Below are positions 24,201-33,269 of a stretch of 64,000 nucleotides of DNA, piece by piece (within the stretch, counting starts at the first letter, position 1; each line of letters starts with the position of its first letter). The position numbers and the translations under genes are program-made. Below the pieces are notes generated by a model. It did not search any database. It worked only from the letters and a program-made list of their open reading frames with translations, and was not told the origin of the DNA. The stretch is from positions 1-64,000 of the forward strand of contig NZ_SMFV01000001.1 of assembly GCF_004339575.1 (NCBI RefSeq), in the 5' to 3' direction. Origin of the DNA: Phorcysia thermohydrogeniphila (lineage in GTDB: Bacteria; Aquificota; Aquificia; Desulfurobacteriales; Desulfurobacteriaceae).

Positions 24201-24590
24201 ATGGCAAAGACCCTCGGCGTTCACATCGTAGCTGACCTCTACGGGTGCGACCCAGAAATCCTCAAGTCTGCCGAGAAGATGGCAGAAATCTTTGAGGGGG
24301 CTGTAAAGCACGCAAACCTCAACAAACTCTCTTCCTACTACCACCAATTTCAACCCTTCGGAGCAACGGGGGTTGTTGTAATATCAGAATCCCACCTTTC
24401 ATTCCACACTTGGCCTGAGCACGGCTACGTTGCTATTGACGTTTATACGTGTGGAGACCATGAAAACGCCTTTAAGGCCTTTGACTATATAGTTGAAAAG
24501 CTCAACCCTGAAAGGATAGAAAAGGAAGTTCACTTTAGAGGAGTTGTTAACGAGGAGGAAGAGGTTACTTTCTGCGCTAGTGTCGGCTGA
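24201..24590 (+). CDS. speD: S-adenosylmethionine decarboxylase proenzyme
   Basis: 129 aa, the short prokaryotic class 1B form. The self-cleavage site is ISESHLSFHTWPEHGY, where Ser64 after Glu63 becomes the pyruvoyl group. It supplies decarboxylated AdoMet for spermidine and the longer polyamines common in thermophiles. It is monocistronic, with its own promoter and a strong downstream hairpin, and is convergent with the dksA-like gene. Confidence 0.96.
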   Translation: MAKTLGVHIVADLYGCDPEILKSAEKMAEIFEGAVKHANLNKLSSYYHQFQPFGATGVVVISESHLSFHTWPEHGYVAIDVYTCGDHENAFKAFDYIVEKLNPERIEKEVHFRGVVNEEEEVTFCASVG

Positions 24591-24600
24591 GTTTACTTAA

Positions 24601-24620
24601 AGGGGGAGAGTCCTCCCCCT
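24601..24620. terminator. bidirectional terminator hairpin between speD and the dksA-like gene
   Basis: AGGGGGAG (24601-24608) pairs perfectly with CTCCCCCT (24613-24620) across a 4-nt loop. It sits between two convergent stop codons and can serve both genes. Confidence 0.75.
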
Positions 24621-24624
24621 CTAA

Positions 24625-25017
24625 CTACTCCTCTTCGCCGAACTTCCTCTCATAGTTTTCCTGCTCAAGCTTGCACTTTATGCAGAGCTCCGCTACAGGA
24701 CGTAGCTTGAGCCTCTCGTATCCGATACACTCTCCACAGTTCTCGCAAATTCCGTAAGTTCCTTCCTCTATCTTCTGGAGGGCCTTTTCTACTTTCTTCA
24801 GGTACTTGGCTTCTCTGTCCCTGATTCTCATTTCAAAGGTTCTTAGTATCTCATCCGTTGACATGTCAACGATGTCTCCAACTTCCCTTTCGGCGTTGAG
24901 CTGTTCTTCAAGTCCCCTCTTTATGTCTTCAAGAACTTCCCTTTTTTTCTGTTCAAGAATTTCCTTTAGTTCTTTGAGCTGTTCAAGGGTGAGGCACCTG
25001 TTCCCCTTCATTATCAC
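24625..25017 (-). CDS. TraR/DksA-family C4 zinc finger protein
   Basis: 130 aa (the ATG at 25011 is an alternative start 2 codons in). A long N-terminal coiled coil (LEQLKELKEILEQKKREVLE onward) is followed by the zinc finger CENCGECIGYERLKL with the second pair CIKC, as in DksA/TraR proteins. These enter the RNA polymerase secondary channel and modulate rRNA and stress promoters with ppGpp. Whether this one works with ppGpp cannot be told from sequence. Confidence 0.9.
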   Translation of the reverse strand: MIMKGNRCLTLEQLKELKEILEQKKREVLEDIKRGLEEQLNAEREVGDIVDMSTDEILRTFEMRIRDREAKYLKKVEKALQKIEEGTYGICENCGECIGYERLKLRPVAELCIKCKLEQENYERKFGEEE

Positions 25018-25088
25018 CTCCTTCTTTTGCTGTGGGAAAAGTATCAGTAAACGTGTAAAATGTCAACGACAAAGAGGTGGAGGTTGCT

Positions 25089-26276
25089 ATGAAGCTGGCA
25101 GGAAGAGTTCTTGGGATGTCACCCTCTCCAACGATGGCCATCACTTCAAAGGCCAAGGAGATGAGGGCTAAAGGAATAGACGTTATCGGCTTTGGTGCTG
25201 GAGAGCCCGACTTTGATACTCCACAGCACGTTAAAGAGGCGGCTATAAAGGCGATAAATGAAGGTTTTACCAAGTACACACCTCCAGCTGGTATTCCGGA
25301 GCTCCGTGAGGCTGTTGCTGAAAAGCTACGGAAGGAAAACGGCATAGACTACGAGCCTTCTCAGGTTGTAATAACCGACGGTGCAAAGCAGGCTCTTTTT
25401 AGCCTGATGCTTTCCGTTATTGAAGAGGGAGACGAAGTAATCATTCCAGCTCCTTACTGGGTTACCTACCCAGAACAGGTAAAGTTTGCAGGTGGAAAAC
25501 CTGTCTTTGTGGAGACGAAAGAGGAGAACAACTTTTCTCTGACCTTAGAGGACATTGAGCCTGCCGTTACCGAGAAAACTAAAATGATAATTCTCTGCAC
25601 TCCAAACAACCCGACCGGCTCTGTTATTGATAGGGACGAGCTTGAGAGGATCGGCAAGTTCTGCGCTGAAAGGGGAATCCTTATAGCCTCCGACGAGTGT
25701 TACGAAAAGCTCACCTACGACGGCTTTAAGCATACGAGCATAGCCTCAATCTCTGAGGAGATTAAGAACGTTACAGTAACCATTAACGCCCTTTCAAAGG
25801 CCTTCTCAATGACAGGCTGGCGGGTTGGCTACGCTGCAGGGCCTAAGGAGATAATAGATGCAATGGTAAAGATTAACTCCCAGTCAATATCTAACGTAAA
25901 CTCAATAGCCCAGAAGGCAGCCGTTGCTGCTTTAAGAGGTCCACAGGACTTTTTAAATGAGTGGCTCTCTGCCTTTGATGAGAGACGCCGCTACATGGTT
26001 GAGAAGTTAAACGAGATTCCCGGCGTAAAGTGTCTACTTCCAAAGGGTGCTTTTTACGCCTTCCCCAACGTGAAGGAACTCTTAAAGATGGCAGGACTAA
26101 AGGACGACTTTGCTCTTGCTGATTACCTCCTTGAAAAGGCCAAGATTGCCGTTGTTCCGGGAACAGCCTTTGGCATGCCCGGGTATTTAAGGCTTTCCTA
26201 CGCTACTTCTATGGAGAACATAAAAGAAGGCCTCCGTAGGTTCCACGAGGCTGTAAAGGAGCTCCTAAATGGCTGA
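25089..26276 (+). CDS. class I pyridoxal-phosphate aminotransferase (aspartate aminotransferase type)
   Basis: 395 aa from the ATG at 25089, preceded by AGGTGGAGG. It has the family motifs GFGAGEPDFDTPQHV, NNPTGSV, SDECYEKLTYDG and the PLP-binding Lys in NALSKAFSMTGWRVGY, with a C-terminal Arg in YLRLSYATS. It probably transfers amino groups between aspartate or glutamate and oxo acids; subgroup Ib enzymes can also accept prephenate. It overlaps the next membrane protein gene by 8 bp. Confidence 0.93.
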   Translation: MKLAGRVLGMSPSPTMAITSKAKEMRAKGIDVIGFGAGEPDFDTPQHVKEAAIKAINEGFTKYTPPAGIPELREAVAEKLRKENGIDYEPSQVVITDGAKQALFSLMLSVIEEGDEVIIPAPYWVTYPEQVKFAGGKPVFVETKEENNFSLTLEDIEPAVTEKTKMIILCTPNNPTGSVIDRDELERIGKFCAERGILIASDECYEKLTYDGFKHTSIASISEEIKNVTVTINALSKAFSMTGWRVGYAAGPKEIIDAMVKINSQSISNVNSIAQKAAVAALRGPQDFLNEWLSAFDERRRYMVEKLNEIPGVKCLLPKGAFYAFPNVKELLKMAGLKDDFALADYLLEKAKIAVVPGTAFGMPGYLRLSYATSMENIKEGLRRFHEAVKELLNG

Positions 26277-26781
26277 GAAGGTTTTTAAAACGGATAAACT
26301 GACTTTCCTTAGTTACGGGTTGCTCGTTGTTGCCTACGCCCTCTTTTTTGGGTTACTCTTTGCAAGGACAGGGGGATTTTCCTTTAAGTCTGCCATACTG
26401 CTCCTTTTCATTCTCCCCGTCCTTGCTTACTTCTTTTTCCTGAGCAAGAAGAAGGTTGTTATTTCTGACAAAGGAATCAAAGTATTTGGTCTTACGGGAA
26501 GGAAAGAATTCTCATGGGAGGATATTCTTGAGGTTTCCCTCTCTCCCGGCAGAAAGTACTTTATCTTTATCGGCGACAAGAACGGAGAGCTGGCTGTTAT
26601 TGACGATTCAACGGAGAACTTTAAGGAGCTCCTAAGGGAGATAGGGAAGAGGATTTCAAGGGATAAACTTCCGGAAAACTACGAGAGCTTGATAGAGAAT
26701 TACAGACGTTCCTATACTTCGCCGGTTCTCATTCTCGTGGCTTCTGCTGTTCTCTTCTTTGTGATACTTAAAAGCTTGTAG
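26269..26781 (+). CDS. membrane protein with PH-like domain, unknown
   Basis: 170 aa. Two N-terminal membrane helices (about 14-33 and 38-56) form a hairpin, followed by a soluble beta-rich part starting KKVVISDKGIKVFGLTGRKEFSWEDILEVSLS, which resembles the bacterial PH-like domains found after such hairpins. One more hydrophobic segment closes the protein. The function is unknown. It overlaps the aminotransferase gene and lies 7 bp from polA. Confidence 0.7.
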   Translation: MAEKVFKTDKLTFLSYGLLVVAYALFFGLLFARTGGFSFKSAILLLFILPVLAYFFFLSKKKVVISDKGIKVFGLTGRKEFSWEDILEVSLSPGRKYFIFIGDKNGELAVIDDSTENFKELLREIGKRISRDKLPENYESLIENYRRSYTSPVLILVASAVLFFVILKSL

Positions 26782-26788
26782 GGAAGAG

Positions 26789-29302
26789 ATGACTGAAAAG
26801 AAGGTTTTCCTTTTTGACGGGACGAGCCTCGCCTACAGAGCTTTCTATGCCATAAAGGGGCTTTCTACCAGTAAGGGCTTCCCTACCAATGCTGTTTTCG
26901 GTTTTATCCGGATGTTCTTAAAGCTCTACAAGGATTTTAGACCGGAATACATTGCCGTTGCCTTTGATGTTGGCAGGAAAACCTTTAGAACAAAGCTCTT
27001 AAAAGAGTACAAGGCAAACAGGAAACCTACTCCTGACAACTTTAAGGTTCAGCTACCGTACATAAAGAAGTTCTTAAGGTGCTTTGGCGTTACTGTTCTT
27101 GAAAAAGAAGGTTACGAGGCTGACGATATCCTTGGAACGCTTTCAAAGAAGTTGTCTGCGGAAGGTTTGAAGGTTTTTATCGTTACTCCCGATAAGGATA
27201 TGAGACAGCTGATAGACGAAAACGTTACGGTTGTTGCCATTTCAAGTAAAACAGGAGAGAAGAAGGTTTACGACCTTGAAACTTTCAGGAGAGAATACGG
27301 GATAGAGCCTTCTCAGATTCCAGACCTTTTTGGACTCTGTGGAGACTCTATTGACAACATTCCGGGCGTTCCCGGGATAGGGGAGAAGGGAGCTCTAAAG
27401 CTCATTGCCGAGTACGGAAGCCTTGAGAACCTGTACGAAAACCTCCTCAGGTTAACGCCAAAAAGGAGAGAAACATTAAAAGAATTTAAAGAACAGGCTT
27501 TCTTGAGCCGTGAGCTTGCAAGGGTAAATACTGAAGTTCCGATAGAGGTTTCCTTAGAGGAGCTTAAACTCAAAGAGCCCGACGGTAAGTGTTTGGGAGA
27601 GCTCCTAAAAGAGCTTGAAATGAAAAGCACAGCTTCAGAGATTCAGAAGCTCTTCCCGGGACTTGAATTAGGAAGCATTTCCCAGCTTAAAAAGAGTAAG
27701 AGAATTTCCTTAGAGGAAATTAAGAAAAAAACGATAACTTTTGACCTCTTTTCTCAGCCGGAACTGGCTCTTGTTTACGGTGAAACTTTTGCCGTCGCTA
27801 CTATAGAAGGCTTCGCAGAAGTCTCGCCGAAGGAGCTCTTTAAGCTTTTACCACTTAAAGGGAAGATTTACACCTTTGATCTAAAATCCCTTTACCACCG
27901 CTTGGGAGAAGACTTAAGAAGGTATCCCTTCTTTGACCTTTCAATTGGTCAGTATCTCCTGAATCCACTCCTTAAGGGCTATTCTGCTCGTGACGTTCTT
28001 CAGGAAAGGCTTGGGGTAATTGGAATCAATGACCTTCGCGATTATTCCCATTACGCTATAAAGATTGGTAGAGAGATTCTTTCAGAGCTAAAGAGGGAGG
28101 GTCTTGAAAAGCTATATAGAGAAGTAGAACTCCCTCTTACCTACGTTCTTTACCGGATGGAAAAGAGGGGAGTTCTCTTTGACAGGGGATACTTAGAGTC
28201 CTTTGGCAGGGAGCTTGACGAGAAGGCTGAAAAGTTAAAAAGGGAGATATTTGAGATTGCCGGCGAGGAGTTTAACGTAAATTCAACAAAACAGCTTGCA
28301 AAAGTTCTCTTTGAGAAGCTGGGACTTAAACCTCTTAAGAAAACAAAGAGTGGCTACTCAACCGACGTTGAAACACTTACGGCCTTGGCCCTTGAAGGTC
28401 ACAAAATTGCAGAGCTCCTTCTTGAATACCGGAAGTTAACGAAACTCTCCAGCACCTTTGTTAAAGGTATCCTAAAGCATATGGACGAATCTGGGAGAGT
28501 TCACACAACGTTTATTCAGACCGGAACAGCAACCGGTAGGCTCTCTTCAGCAGAGCCGAACCTCCAGAACTTACCGGTTTCGGACGAGATATCAAAGAAA
28601 ATACGCCACGCCATAACTGCTCCAGAGGGCTACACCTTGGTCTGGGCTGACTACTCTCAGGTGGAGCTCCGTATCCTTGCCCACCTTTCTCAGGACGAAA
28701 ATCTCATAAAGGCCTACAGGGAAGGTAAGGACATACACACGGAGACTGCCAAGAGGCTCTTTAAGGTTTCTGAGGTTACAGAAGAGCTCCGCCGCGTTGC
28801 AAAAACGGTTAACTTTGGGATTATCTACGGTATGAGTCCCCACGGGCTTTCTGAGAGACTACGAATACCGGTAAAAGAGGCTGAAGAGTACATCAACCGC
28901 TACTTTGAGGAGTTCCCCGGAGTTAAGGAGTACATAGAGAGAACCTTAGAGGAGGCCTACAAGAAAGGCTACGTCAGAACTCTCTTTGGAAGGAAAAGGC
29001 CACTTCCGGAGCTCTCCTCTTCTAACCAGAACGTAAGGAGCTTTGGAGAGAGAGCAGCGGTAAATGCCACAATTCAAGGGACGGCTGCAGACATTATGAA
29101 AATGGCGATGGTAAAGCTCCACGACGAGCTTGAAAAACTTGGAGCTTATATGATACTTCAGGTTCACGACGAGATAGTCATAGAAGCTCCAGAGGAAAAG
29201 AAAGAGGAGGTTAAGGAGCTCTTAAAGGAGACTATGGAGAACGTCGTTAAGCTTTCCGTTTCCCTGACTGTAGAGGTCAGCTCTGGGAAGCACTGGAGCT
29301 GA
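26789..29302 (+). CDS. polA: DNA polymerase I
   Basis: 837 aa with the order 5'-3' exonuclease, central domain, polymerase. The 5' nuclease shows FDGTSLAYRAFYAI, then GYEADDILGT and GDSIDNIPGVPGIG. The polymerase motifs are A: WADYSQVELRILAHLS (D621), B: RRVAKTVNFGIIYGMS, and C: QVHDEIVIE (D794). The central domain has TFDLFSQPELALV where a proofreading DxE motif would be, so 3'-5' exonuclease activity is probably lost, as in Thermus Pol I. It is convergent with a NifX-like gene (26-bp overlap). Confidence 0.96.
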   Translation: MTEKKVFLFDGTSLAYRAFYAIKGLSTSKGFPTNAVFGFIRMFLKLYKDFRPEYIAVAFDVGRKTFRTKLLKEYKANRKPTPDNFKVQLPYIKKFLRCFGVTVLEKEGYEADDILGTLSKKLSAEGLKVFIVTPDKDMRQLIDENVTVVAISSKTGEKKVYDLETFRREYGIEPSQIPDLFGLCGDSIDNIPGVPGIGEKGALKLIAEYGSLENLYENLLRLTPKRRETLKEFKEQAFLSRELARVNTEVPIEVSLEELKLKEPDGKCLGELLKELEMKSTASEIQKLFPGLELGSISQLKKSKRISLEEIKKKTITFDLFSQPELALVYGETFAVATIEGFAEVSPKELFKLLPLKGKIYTFDLKSLYHRLGEDLRRYPFFDLSIGQYLLNPLLKGYSARDVLQERLGVIGINDLRDYSHYAIKIGREILSELKREGLEKLYREVELPLTYVLYRMEKRGVLFDRGYLESFGRELDEKAEKLKREIFEIAGEEFNVNSTKQLAKVLFEKLGLKPLKKTKSGYSTDVETLTALALEGHKIAELLLEYRKLTKLSSTFVKGILKHMDESGRVHTTFIQTGTATGRLSSAEPNLQNLPVSDEISKKIRHAITAPEGYTLVWADYSQVELRILAHLSQDENLIKAYREGKDIHTETAKRLFKVSEVTEELRRVAKTVNFGIIYGMSPHGLSERLRIPVKEAEEYINRYFEEFPGVKEYIERTLEEAYKKGYVRTLFGRKRPLPELSSSNQNVRSFGERAAVNATIQGTAADIMKMAMVKLHDELEKLGAYMILQVHDEIVIEAPEEKKEEVKELLKETMENVVKLSVSLTVEVSSGKHWS

Positions 29303-29609
29303 GGATTTTCCTCACAACCTCTTCAAGAGTTCCCGATACTCCAGTTTCCACCTCTATTCTGTAGTGCTCAAAGAGTATCCTGAGTCTTGTTCCCATTTCG
29401 CCTGTGACGATTTTCTTGACTCCTAAGGCGGAAAGCATTTCTGGGATGAGTCCGGGTTTTTTCTCCTTTGCTGGAACGTTTTCATAAACGTTTACCTCTG
29501 CCTCCTCTCCTTTTAGGCTGACGACTACAAAGTAGGGAGCTCTTTCAATCTCCTTTGCTACGGGGACGTTGAGTCCTGAGTCACTCTCAACCGGAATTGC
29601 CACTTTCAT
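29277..29609 (-). CDS. NifX/NifB-C-like iron-molybdenum cluster-binding domain protein
   Basis: 110 aa consisting of one ribonuclease-H-like NifX domain: MKVAIPVESDSGLNVPVAKE at the start, then a LGVKKIVTGEMGTRLR turn. Such small proteins bind or carry Fe-S/Mo clusters or are orphan members with unknown roles. No nif gene is nearby. It overlaps the end of polA on the opposite strand. Confidence 0.8.
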   Translation of the reverse strand: MKVAIPVESDSGLNVPVAKEIERAPYFVVVSLKGEEAEVNVYENVPAKEKKPGLIPEMLSALGVKKIVTGEMGTRLRILFEHYRIEVETGVSGTLEEVVRKILSSSASQS

Positions 29610-29673
29610 CTTTTACCTCTCTTGCTTTTGTTGTTCTAATTTTAACCGCAAATCTTTAACAGGGAGAGAAGTG

Positions 29674-30330
29674 ATGTTTAAACGGTGGCAGAATTTGGGT
29701 GAGATTCTTCCAGATTACTTAGAGAAGTTTGTAGAGGACTTTGGTAAAAAGGAAGAAGTCCTTCTTGAGATTGAGGAGTTCGCAAAGGAGAATAAAGTTC
29801 CGATACTCCTGCCCTCTGCAGCTTCATTTTTAAGGTTTCTTGTTTCCCTTTTAAGGCCCAAAAGAGTTCTTGAGATTGGAACGGGTATAGGTTATAGCAC
29901 CCTCAACATTTACTATGCCTACCCAGAGGCAGAGATTATTACCGTTGACTCAAACAAGAAGAGAGCTCTCATCGCTAAGGAGTTCTTTAAAAAGGCAGGG
30001 GCTAAAGTGGAGCTCCTTGAAAAAGACGCCTTTGACGTTATAAGGGACTTCCTCTCTCAAGGGAAGACCTTTGACCTTATTTTTATTGACTCTGTTAAGG
30101 CTGAATATCCTTTCTTTAACTATAAAGTTCAAGCTCTCCTTTCTGATGGTGGAGTTGCCGTTTTTGACAACGTTCTCTTTAGGGGTTACGTGGCAGGGAG
30201 GGAGTTTGATAAAAGGTATAGGAGAACGGTGGAGCTCCTAAAACTCTTCCTCTCCCAAGTAAAAGAGTATCCTGCTGTAAAAAACTACCTTTTCCCAGTA
30301 GGGGACGGTCTTTTAGTTGTGTTAAAATGA
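29674..30330 (+). CDS. O-methyltransferase (SAM-dependent, caffeoyl-CoA/catechol type)
   Basis: 218 aa from the ATG at 29674, with AGGGAGAG upstream. The Rossmann motif I is RVLEIGTGIGYSTLNI, followed by the acidic end of strand 2 in IITVDSNKKRA and a DLIFIDSVKAEYPFF metal/substrate motif near the active site, then the family's VAVFDNVLFRG. The substrate is unknown. The -10 box of CRISPR leader 3 overlaps its stop codon. Confidence 0.87.
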   Translation: MFKRWQNLGEILPDYLEKFVEDFGKKEEVLLEIEEFAKENKVPILLPSAASFLRFLVSLLRPKRVLEIGTGIGYSTLNIYYAYPEAEIITVDSNKKRALIAKEFFKKAGAKVELLEKDAFDVIRDFLSQGKTFDLIFIDSVKAEYPFFNYKVQALLSDGGVAVFDNVLFRGYVAGREFDKRYRRTVELLKLFLSQVKEYPAVKNYLFPVGDGLLVVLK

Positions 30331-30485
30331 AACAGATGTTCTTTGAAAGTTGAATAAGGTTAACGGGCAAAGTTCAGTAGGCTTAAACTTTTTGCTCGGC
30401 AAGCTTAGTTTTCAACAAGTTATAGAGTTTGATAGAAAACTCAAGTTCTGGGGAGCTTGATTTTCAATACTTCCAGATTTTTGCT
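30323..30485 (+). promoter_or_regulatory. CRISPR leader 3 with its promoter
   Basis: TAAAAT (30323-30328) overlaps the stop codon of the O-methyltransferase. The leader from about 30337 shares CTTTGAAAGTTGAATAAGG, the TTCAG-centred palindrome region (30373-30386) and the TTTTTGCTC string with the other three leaders. It is the most diverged of the four. Confidence 0.8.
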
Positions 30486-30599
30486 CTTGAAATGCCCGAA
30501 AAAGAGGACGGGATTGCGACCGCTATTCTGTATCTGTTCAAACCCACCTTCTCTATTTCTTTTAGTTGAAATGCCCGAAAAAGTAAACGGAATTTATCA
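30486..30599 (+). CRISPR. CRISPR array 3 (one spacer)
   Basis: The first repeat, 30486-30520, begins CTTGAAATG and has GAGGACGGG. The second, 30565-30599, keeps GTTGAAATGCCCGAAAAAGT but its 3' third is degraded. They are separated by one 44-bp spacer (30521-30564). On its own this would be below most detection thresholds; the leader and trailer make it certain. Confidence 0.9.
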
Positions 30600-30640
30600 G
30601 GGGGGGAGTCTCAGGGGGGATGATAATTCCCCCTTACTGT
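30597..30640 (+). terminator. CRISPR trailer hairpin 3
   Basis: AGGGGGGA (30613-30620) pairs with TTCCCCCT (30627-30634) across a 6-nt loop. It lies just upstream of the mod promoter and may insulate it from array transcription. Confidence 0.65.
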
Positions 30641-30642
30641 TG

Positions 30643-30648
30643 TATAAT
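30643..30648 (+). promoter_or_regulatory. mod operon promoter -10
   Basis: A consensus TATAAT lies 8 bp upstream of the first paired base of the riboswitch, so transcription should begin almost exactly at its P1 helix. No clear -35 is seen. Confidence 0.65.
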
Positions 30649-30655
30649 CCTTTCA

Positions 30656-30807
30656 CGGGTTCCGAGCCTGATTTCCTAAGGGCTTTAAGGCCTATGGAGT
30701 CAGGCCGATAGGGTGTGTCTGGAAACGGGCACGCCTCCCGGACTTGGAAAGGAACCCGAGCTTTAAGGGGTCAGTTCCGGTCCGGGGCTGACCCCTTAAG
30801 TATTTTT
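30656..30807 (+). promoter_or_regulatory. molybdenum cofactor (Moco) riboswitch with terminator expression platform
   Basis: P1 is CGGGTTCC (30656-30663) paired with GGAACCCG (30751-30758). Inside lie CGAGCCTG, the conserved GCCTCCC (from 30733) and TTGGAAAGGAA near the 3' side, which match what I recall of the Moco RNA motif. It is followed by a near-perfect long hairpin, AAGGGGTCAG (from 30765) with CTGACCCCTT, and a T-rich run, then the modA ribosome site. This arrangement implies transcription termination when Moco or its tungsten analogue is plentiful. A covariance-model search was not possible here. Confidence 0.75.
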
Positions 30808-30819
30808 AGGAGGAAAGCA

Positions 30820-31548
30820 GTGAGGGCTTTGTTCTTAGCTCTGTGGATTTTGCTCTTTTGGACTCTCCCCTCTAAGTCTGAGGAGCTCTTCGTTTCTTCA
30901 GCGATGGGAACTAAGGAGCTCGTTACTGCCATTGGAAAGGATTTTGAAAAGGAAAAGGGACACCTTGTCATATTCAACTTTGCCTCCTCCGGAAAGCTTG
31001 CAGGGCAGATAGAAAGGGGAGCAGATGTTGACGTTTACATATCTGCCTCACGTTTCTGGGCAAACTACTTAAAAGAAAAGGGGCTCTTAGAATCTGTTTC
31101 CCCTTTTGCAAAAACTGAGCTCGTTGTAGTTACGTATAGGAGCTCAAAGATTACCTCTTTACAGGAGGCCGAAAGGATTGCCCTTGGGGACAGGTTAGCT
31201 CCCGTTGGTAAGTATGCCATTCAAGCCCTTCAAAAACTCGGGCTCTACGATAAGCTAAGGGATAGGCTCGTTTACGCTCCAAACGTAAGACAGATAACAA
31301 TTTGGGTTACTACAAAGAACGCAGACGCAGGGATTATCTACTACTCAGATTACCTTAAGTTTAAGGACAGACTGAAACTTCTTGAAGTTCTCCCTGAAAC
31401 TTCCCACGACCCCATAAGGTTTTACGTCGGGATAGTTTCCTCTTCAAAGAAGAAGGAAGTTGCAGGGGAGTTTAAAGAATTTCTCCTGTCAGCTCCTTCA
31501 AGCACCTACAAAAGCTTTGGCTTTTCAAAGTGTGGAGAGAGGAATTAA
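30820..31548 (+). CDS. modA: molybdate ABC transporter, substrate-binding protein
   Basis: 242 aa from a GTG at 30820, with AGGAGG 6 bp upstream. A signal peptide (MRALFLALWILLFWTLPSKS) is followed by the ModA fold: FVSSAMGTKELVTAI, FNFASSGKLAGQIERGADVDVYIS, and a late NADAGIIYYSDYL. It captures molybdate or tungstate in the periplasm. It is first in the mod operon behind the riboswitch, and modB follows directly. Confidence 0.93.
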   Translation: MRALFLALWILLFWTLPSKSEELFVSSAMGTKELVTAIGKDFEKEKGHLVIFNFASSGKLAGQIERGADVDVYISASRFWANYLKEKGLLESVSPFAKTELVVVTYRSSKITSLQEAERIALGDRLAPVGKYAIQALQKLGLYDKLRDRLVYAPNVRQITIWVTTKNADAGIIYYSDYLKFKDRLKLLEVLPETSHDPIRFYVGIVSSSKKKEVAGEFKEFLLSAPSSTYKSFGFSKCGERN

Positions 31549-32217
31549 ATGCTTGACCCTCAATCCCTCTTCTCAATTAAGCTCTCTCTAAAGGTAGCAA
31601 CTCTTTCTGCACTTATAGTTTTCCTTACAGGTCTTCCCCTTTCATACCTCCTTGCACTAAAGAGGTTTCCCTTTAAGAACCTCCTTGACGCCCTCATTAC
31701 CCTTCCTCTCGTCTTTCCTCCAACTGTGACCGGTTACATTCTTCTGCTCCTCTTGGGGAAGGAAGGCTTTATCGGAAAGCTCATTTACAAGCTCTTTAAC
31801 ACGGGAGTTGTTTTTACTTGGTATGGAGCTGTTGTTGCAGCGTCGGTTGCTGCTTTCCCGATTTTTGTAAAGAGTGCGAGAGCGGCGATAGAGGCAGTTG
31901 ATAGTAACCTCATAAAGGTTTCCTACACCCTCGGCAAGGGAGAGCTCTCCACTTTCTTTAAGGTTATCCTTCCACTTGCAAAGAGGGGAATAGTTGCAGC
32001 CCTTGTTCTCTCCTTTGCGAGAGCTCTCGGCGAGTTTGGAGCTACCTTGATGCTTGCAGGGAACATTCCCTTTAGGACGAACACGATTCCCCTTGAAATA
32101 TACAGTGCCGTTTCAGGTGGAGACTTTGAAAGGGCAAACCTTTTAACGGCCATTACGGCTTCTATGTCTGTCGTCATTATCTACCTGATAAACAGGCTGA
32201 CGAGCTCTAAGGGGTAA
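31549..32217 (+). CDS. modB: molybdate ABC transporter, permease
   Basis: 222 aa with five to six membrane helices. LPLVFPPTVTGYILLLLLG and the EAA-loop region ALGEFGATLMLAGN are diagnostic for ModB. The ATG directly follows the modA stop. It pairs with ModC to form the inner-membrane channel. Confidence 0.95.
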   Translation: MLDPQSLFSIKLSLKVATLSALIVFLTGLPLSYLLALKRFPFKNLLDALITLPLVFPPTVTGYILLLLLGKEGFIGKLIYKLFNTGVVFTWYGAVVAASVAAFPIFVKSARAAIEAVDSNLIKVSYTLGKGELSTFFKVILPLAKRGIVAALVLSFARALGEFGATLMLAGNIPFRTNTIPLEIYSAVSGGDFERANLLTAITASMSVVIIYLINRLTSSKG

Positions 32218-32219
32218 AG

Positions 32220-33269
32220 GTGCTGGAGATTTCTGTTAAGAAGCGTTTTAAGGACTTCTGCTTAGACGTTGAGTTTTCGTGTAGGACAAGGATAACTGCC
32301 CTCTTTGCCCCTTCCGGTTCTGGGAAGAGCCTTACGCTTCAGACAATAGCAGGCCTTGTAGAGCCCGACGAGGGAAGGATAGAAGTTAACGGTAAGCTTT
32401 TCTTTGACTCTAAGAGGGGAGTTAACCTTCCACCCCAAAAGAGGAGAGTCGGTTACCTCTTTCAGGACTACGCCCTCTTTCCCCACATGACCGTAATTGA
32501 AAACGTTCGGTTTGGAAGTAAGGACGAAGAGCTCGTTGGAGAGCTCCTTAAGATTTTAGAGATAGAGGAGATAAAGGACAAGTTCCCCTCAGAAATTTCA
32601 GGTGGTCAAAAGCAGAGAGTCGCCCTTGCCAGAGCTCTCGCCACAAAGCCCCATGTTCTCCTCCTTGATGAGCCCTTTTCTGCCCTCCACAAGGAGTTAA
32701 AGCTCTCCCTCTACAGGGAGATAAAGAAGATTCAGGAGCTCTTTGGCATTCCGATTATCTTGGTAAGCCACGACATAGACGAGGTCTTTGAGCTTGCAGA
32801 CTTTATTGTTGTAATGGAAAAGGGTAGAGTCGTTCAGACGGGAGAGCCTTTTTCAGTTTTTATGAACCCCTTAAACCTTAAAGTAGCTAAACTTTTAGGA
32901 CACAGGAGCTTCCTAAAAGGAAGGGTTGTATCTGTCGGTAGCGACTACCTTGAGGTTAAGCTGAGGTCTGGAATAAAGCTAAAGTGCAGGAGGAGGGAAG
33001 GAGTAGCCGTAGGTGATGAGGTTTTTGTCTCTATACTTCCCTTTTCCCTTGCCCTTTCTCCTTCCTTAGAGTCAACAAAGCTTGTAGTTCTGGTAAGGAA
33101 AATCTCCAGTAGCAGGGAGTTTAAAAGGATAGAAGTAGAAATAGAGAGAGAGAGAGTGGAGCTCCTAATTCCCTCTTCCCTTTCCCCAAACTTTATAATG
33201 GAGGAGGGAAGAACTGCTACCATTTACCTATCTGCCGACTTTATTCCCGTTATAAAGGAGGGTTCATGA
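32220..33269 (+). CDS. modC: molybdate ABC transporter, ATPase
   Basis: 349 aa from a GTG at 32220. Walker A is APSGSGKS, the signature is SGGQKQR, and Walker B is [12 protein letters not shown], with [13 protein letters not shown] as the switch region. A C-terminal extension of about 120 residues contains a molybdate-binding TOBE-type domain ([18 protein letters not shown]). The last bases overlap the next gene. Confidence 0.95.
   Translation: MLEISVKKRFKDFCLDVEFSCRTRITALFAPSGSGKSLTLQTIAGLVEPDEGRIEVNGKLFFDSKRGVNLPPQKRRVGYLFQDYALFPHMTVIENVRFGSKDEELVGELLKILEIEEIKDKFPSEISGGQKQRVALARALATKPHVLLLDEPFSALHKELKLSLYREIKKIQELFGIPIILVSHDIDEVFELADFIVVMEKGRVVQTGEPFSVFMNPLNLKVAKLLGHRSFLKGRVVSVGSDYLEVKLRSGIKLKCRRREGVAVGDEVFVSILPFSLALSPSLESTKLVVLVRKISSSREFKRIEVEIERERVELLIPSSLSPNFIMEEGRTATIYLSADFIPVIKEGS

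Noticed and set aside
29277-29609. NifX-like protein as evidence for nitrogen fixation
   Set aside because: No nif gene is nearby, and orphan NifX-domain proteins are common in bacteria that do not fix nitrogen.
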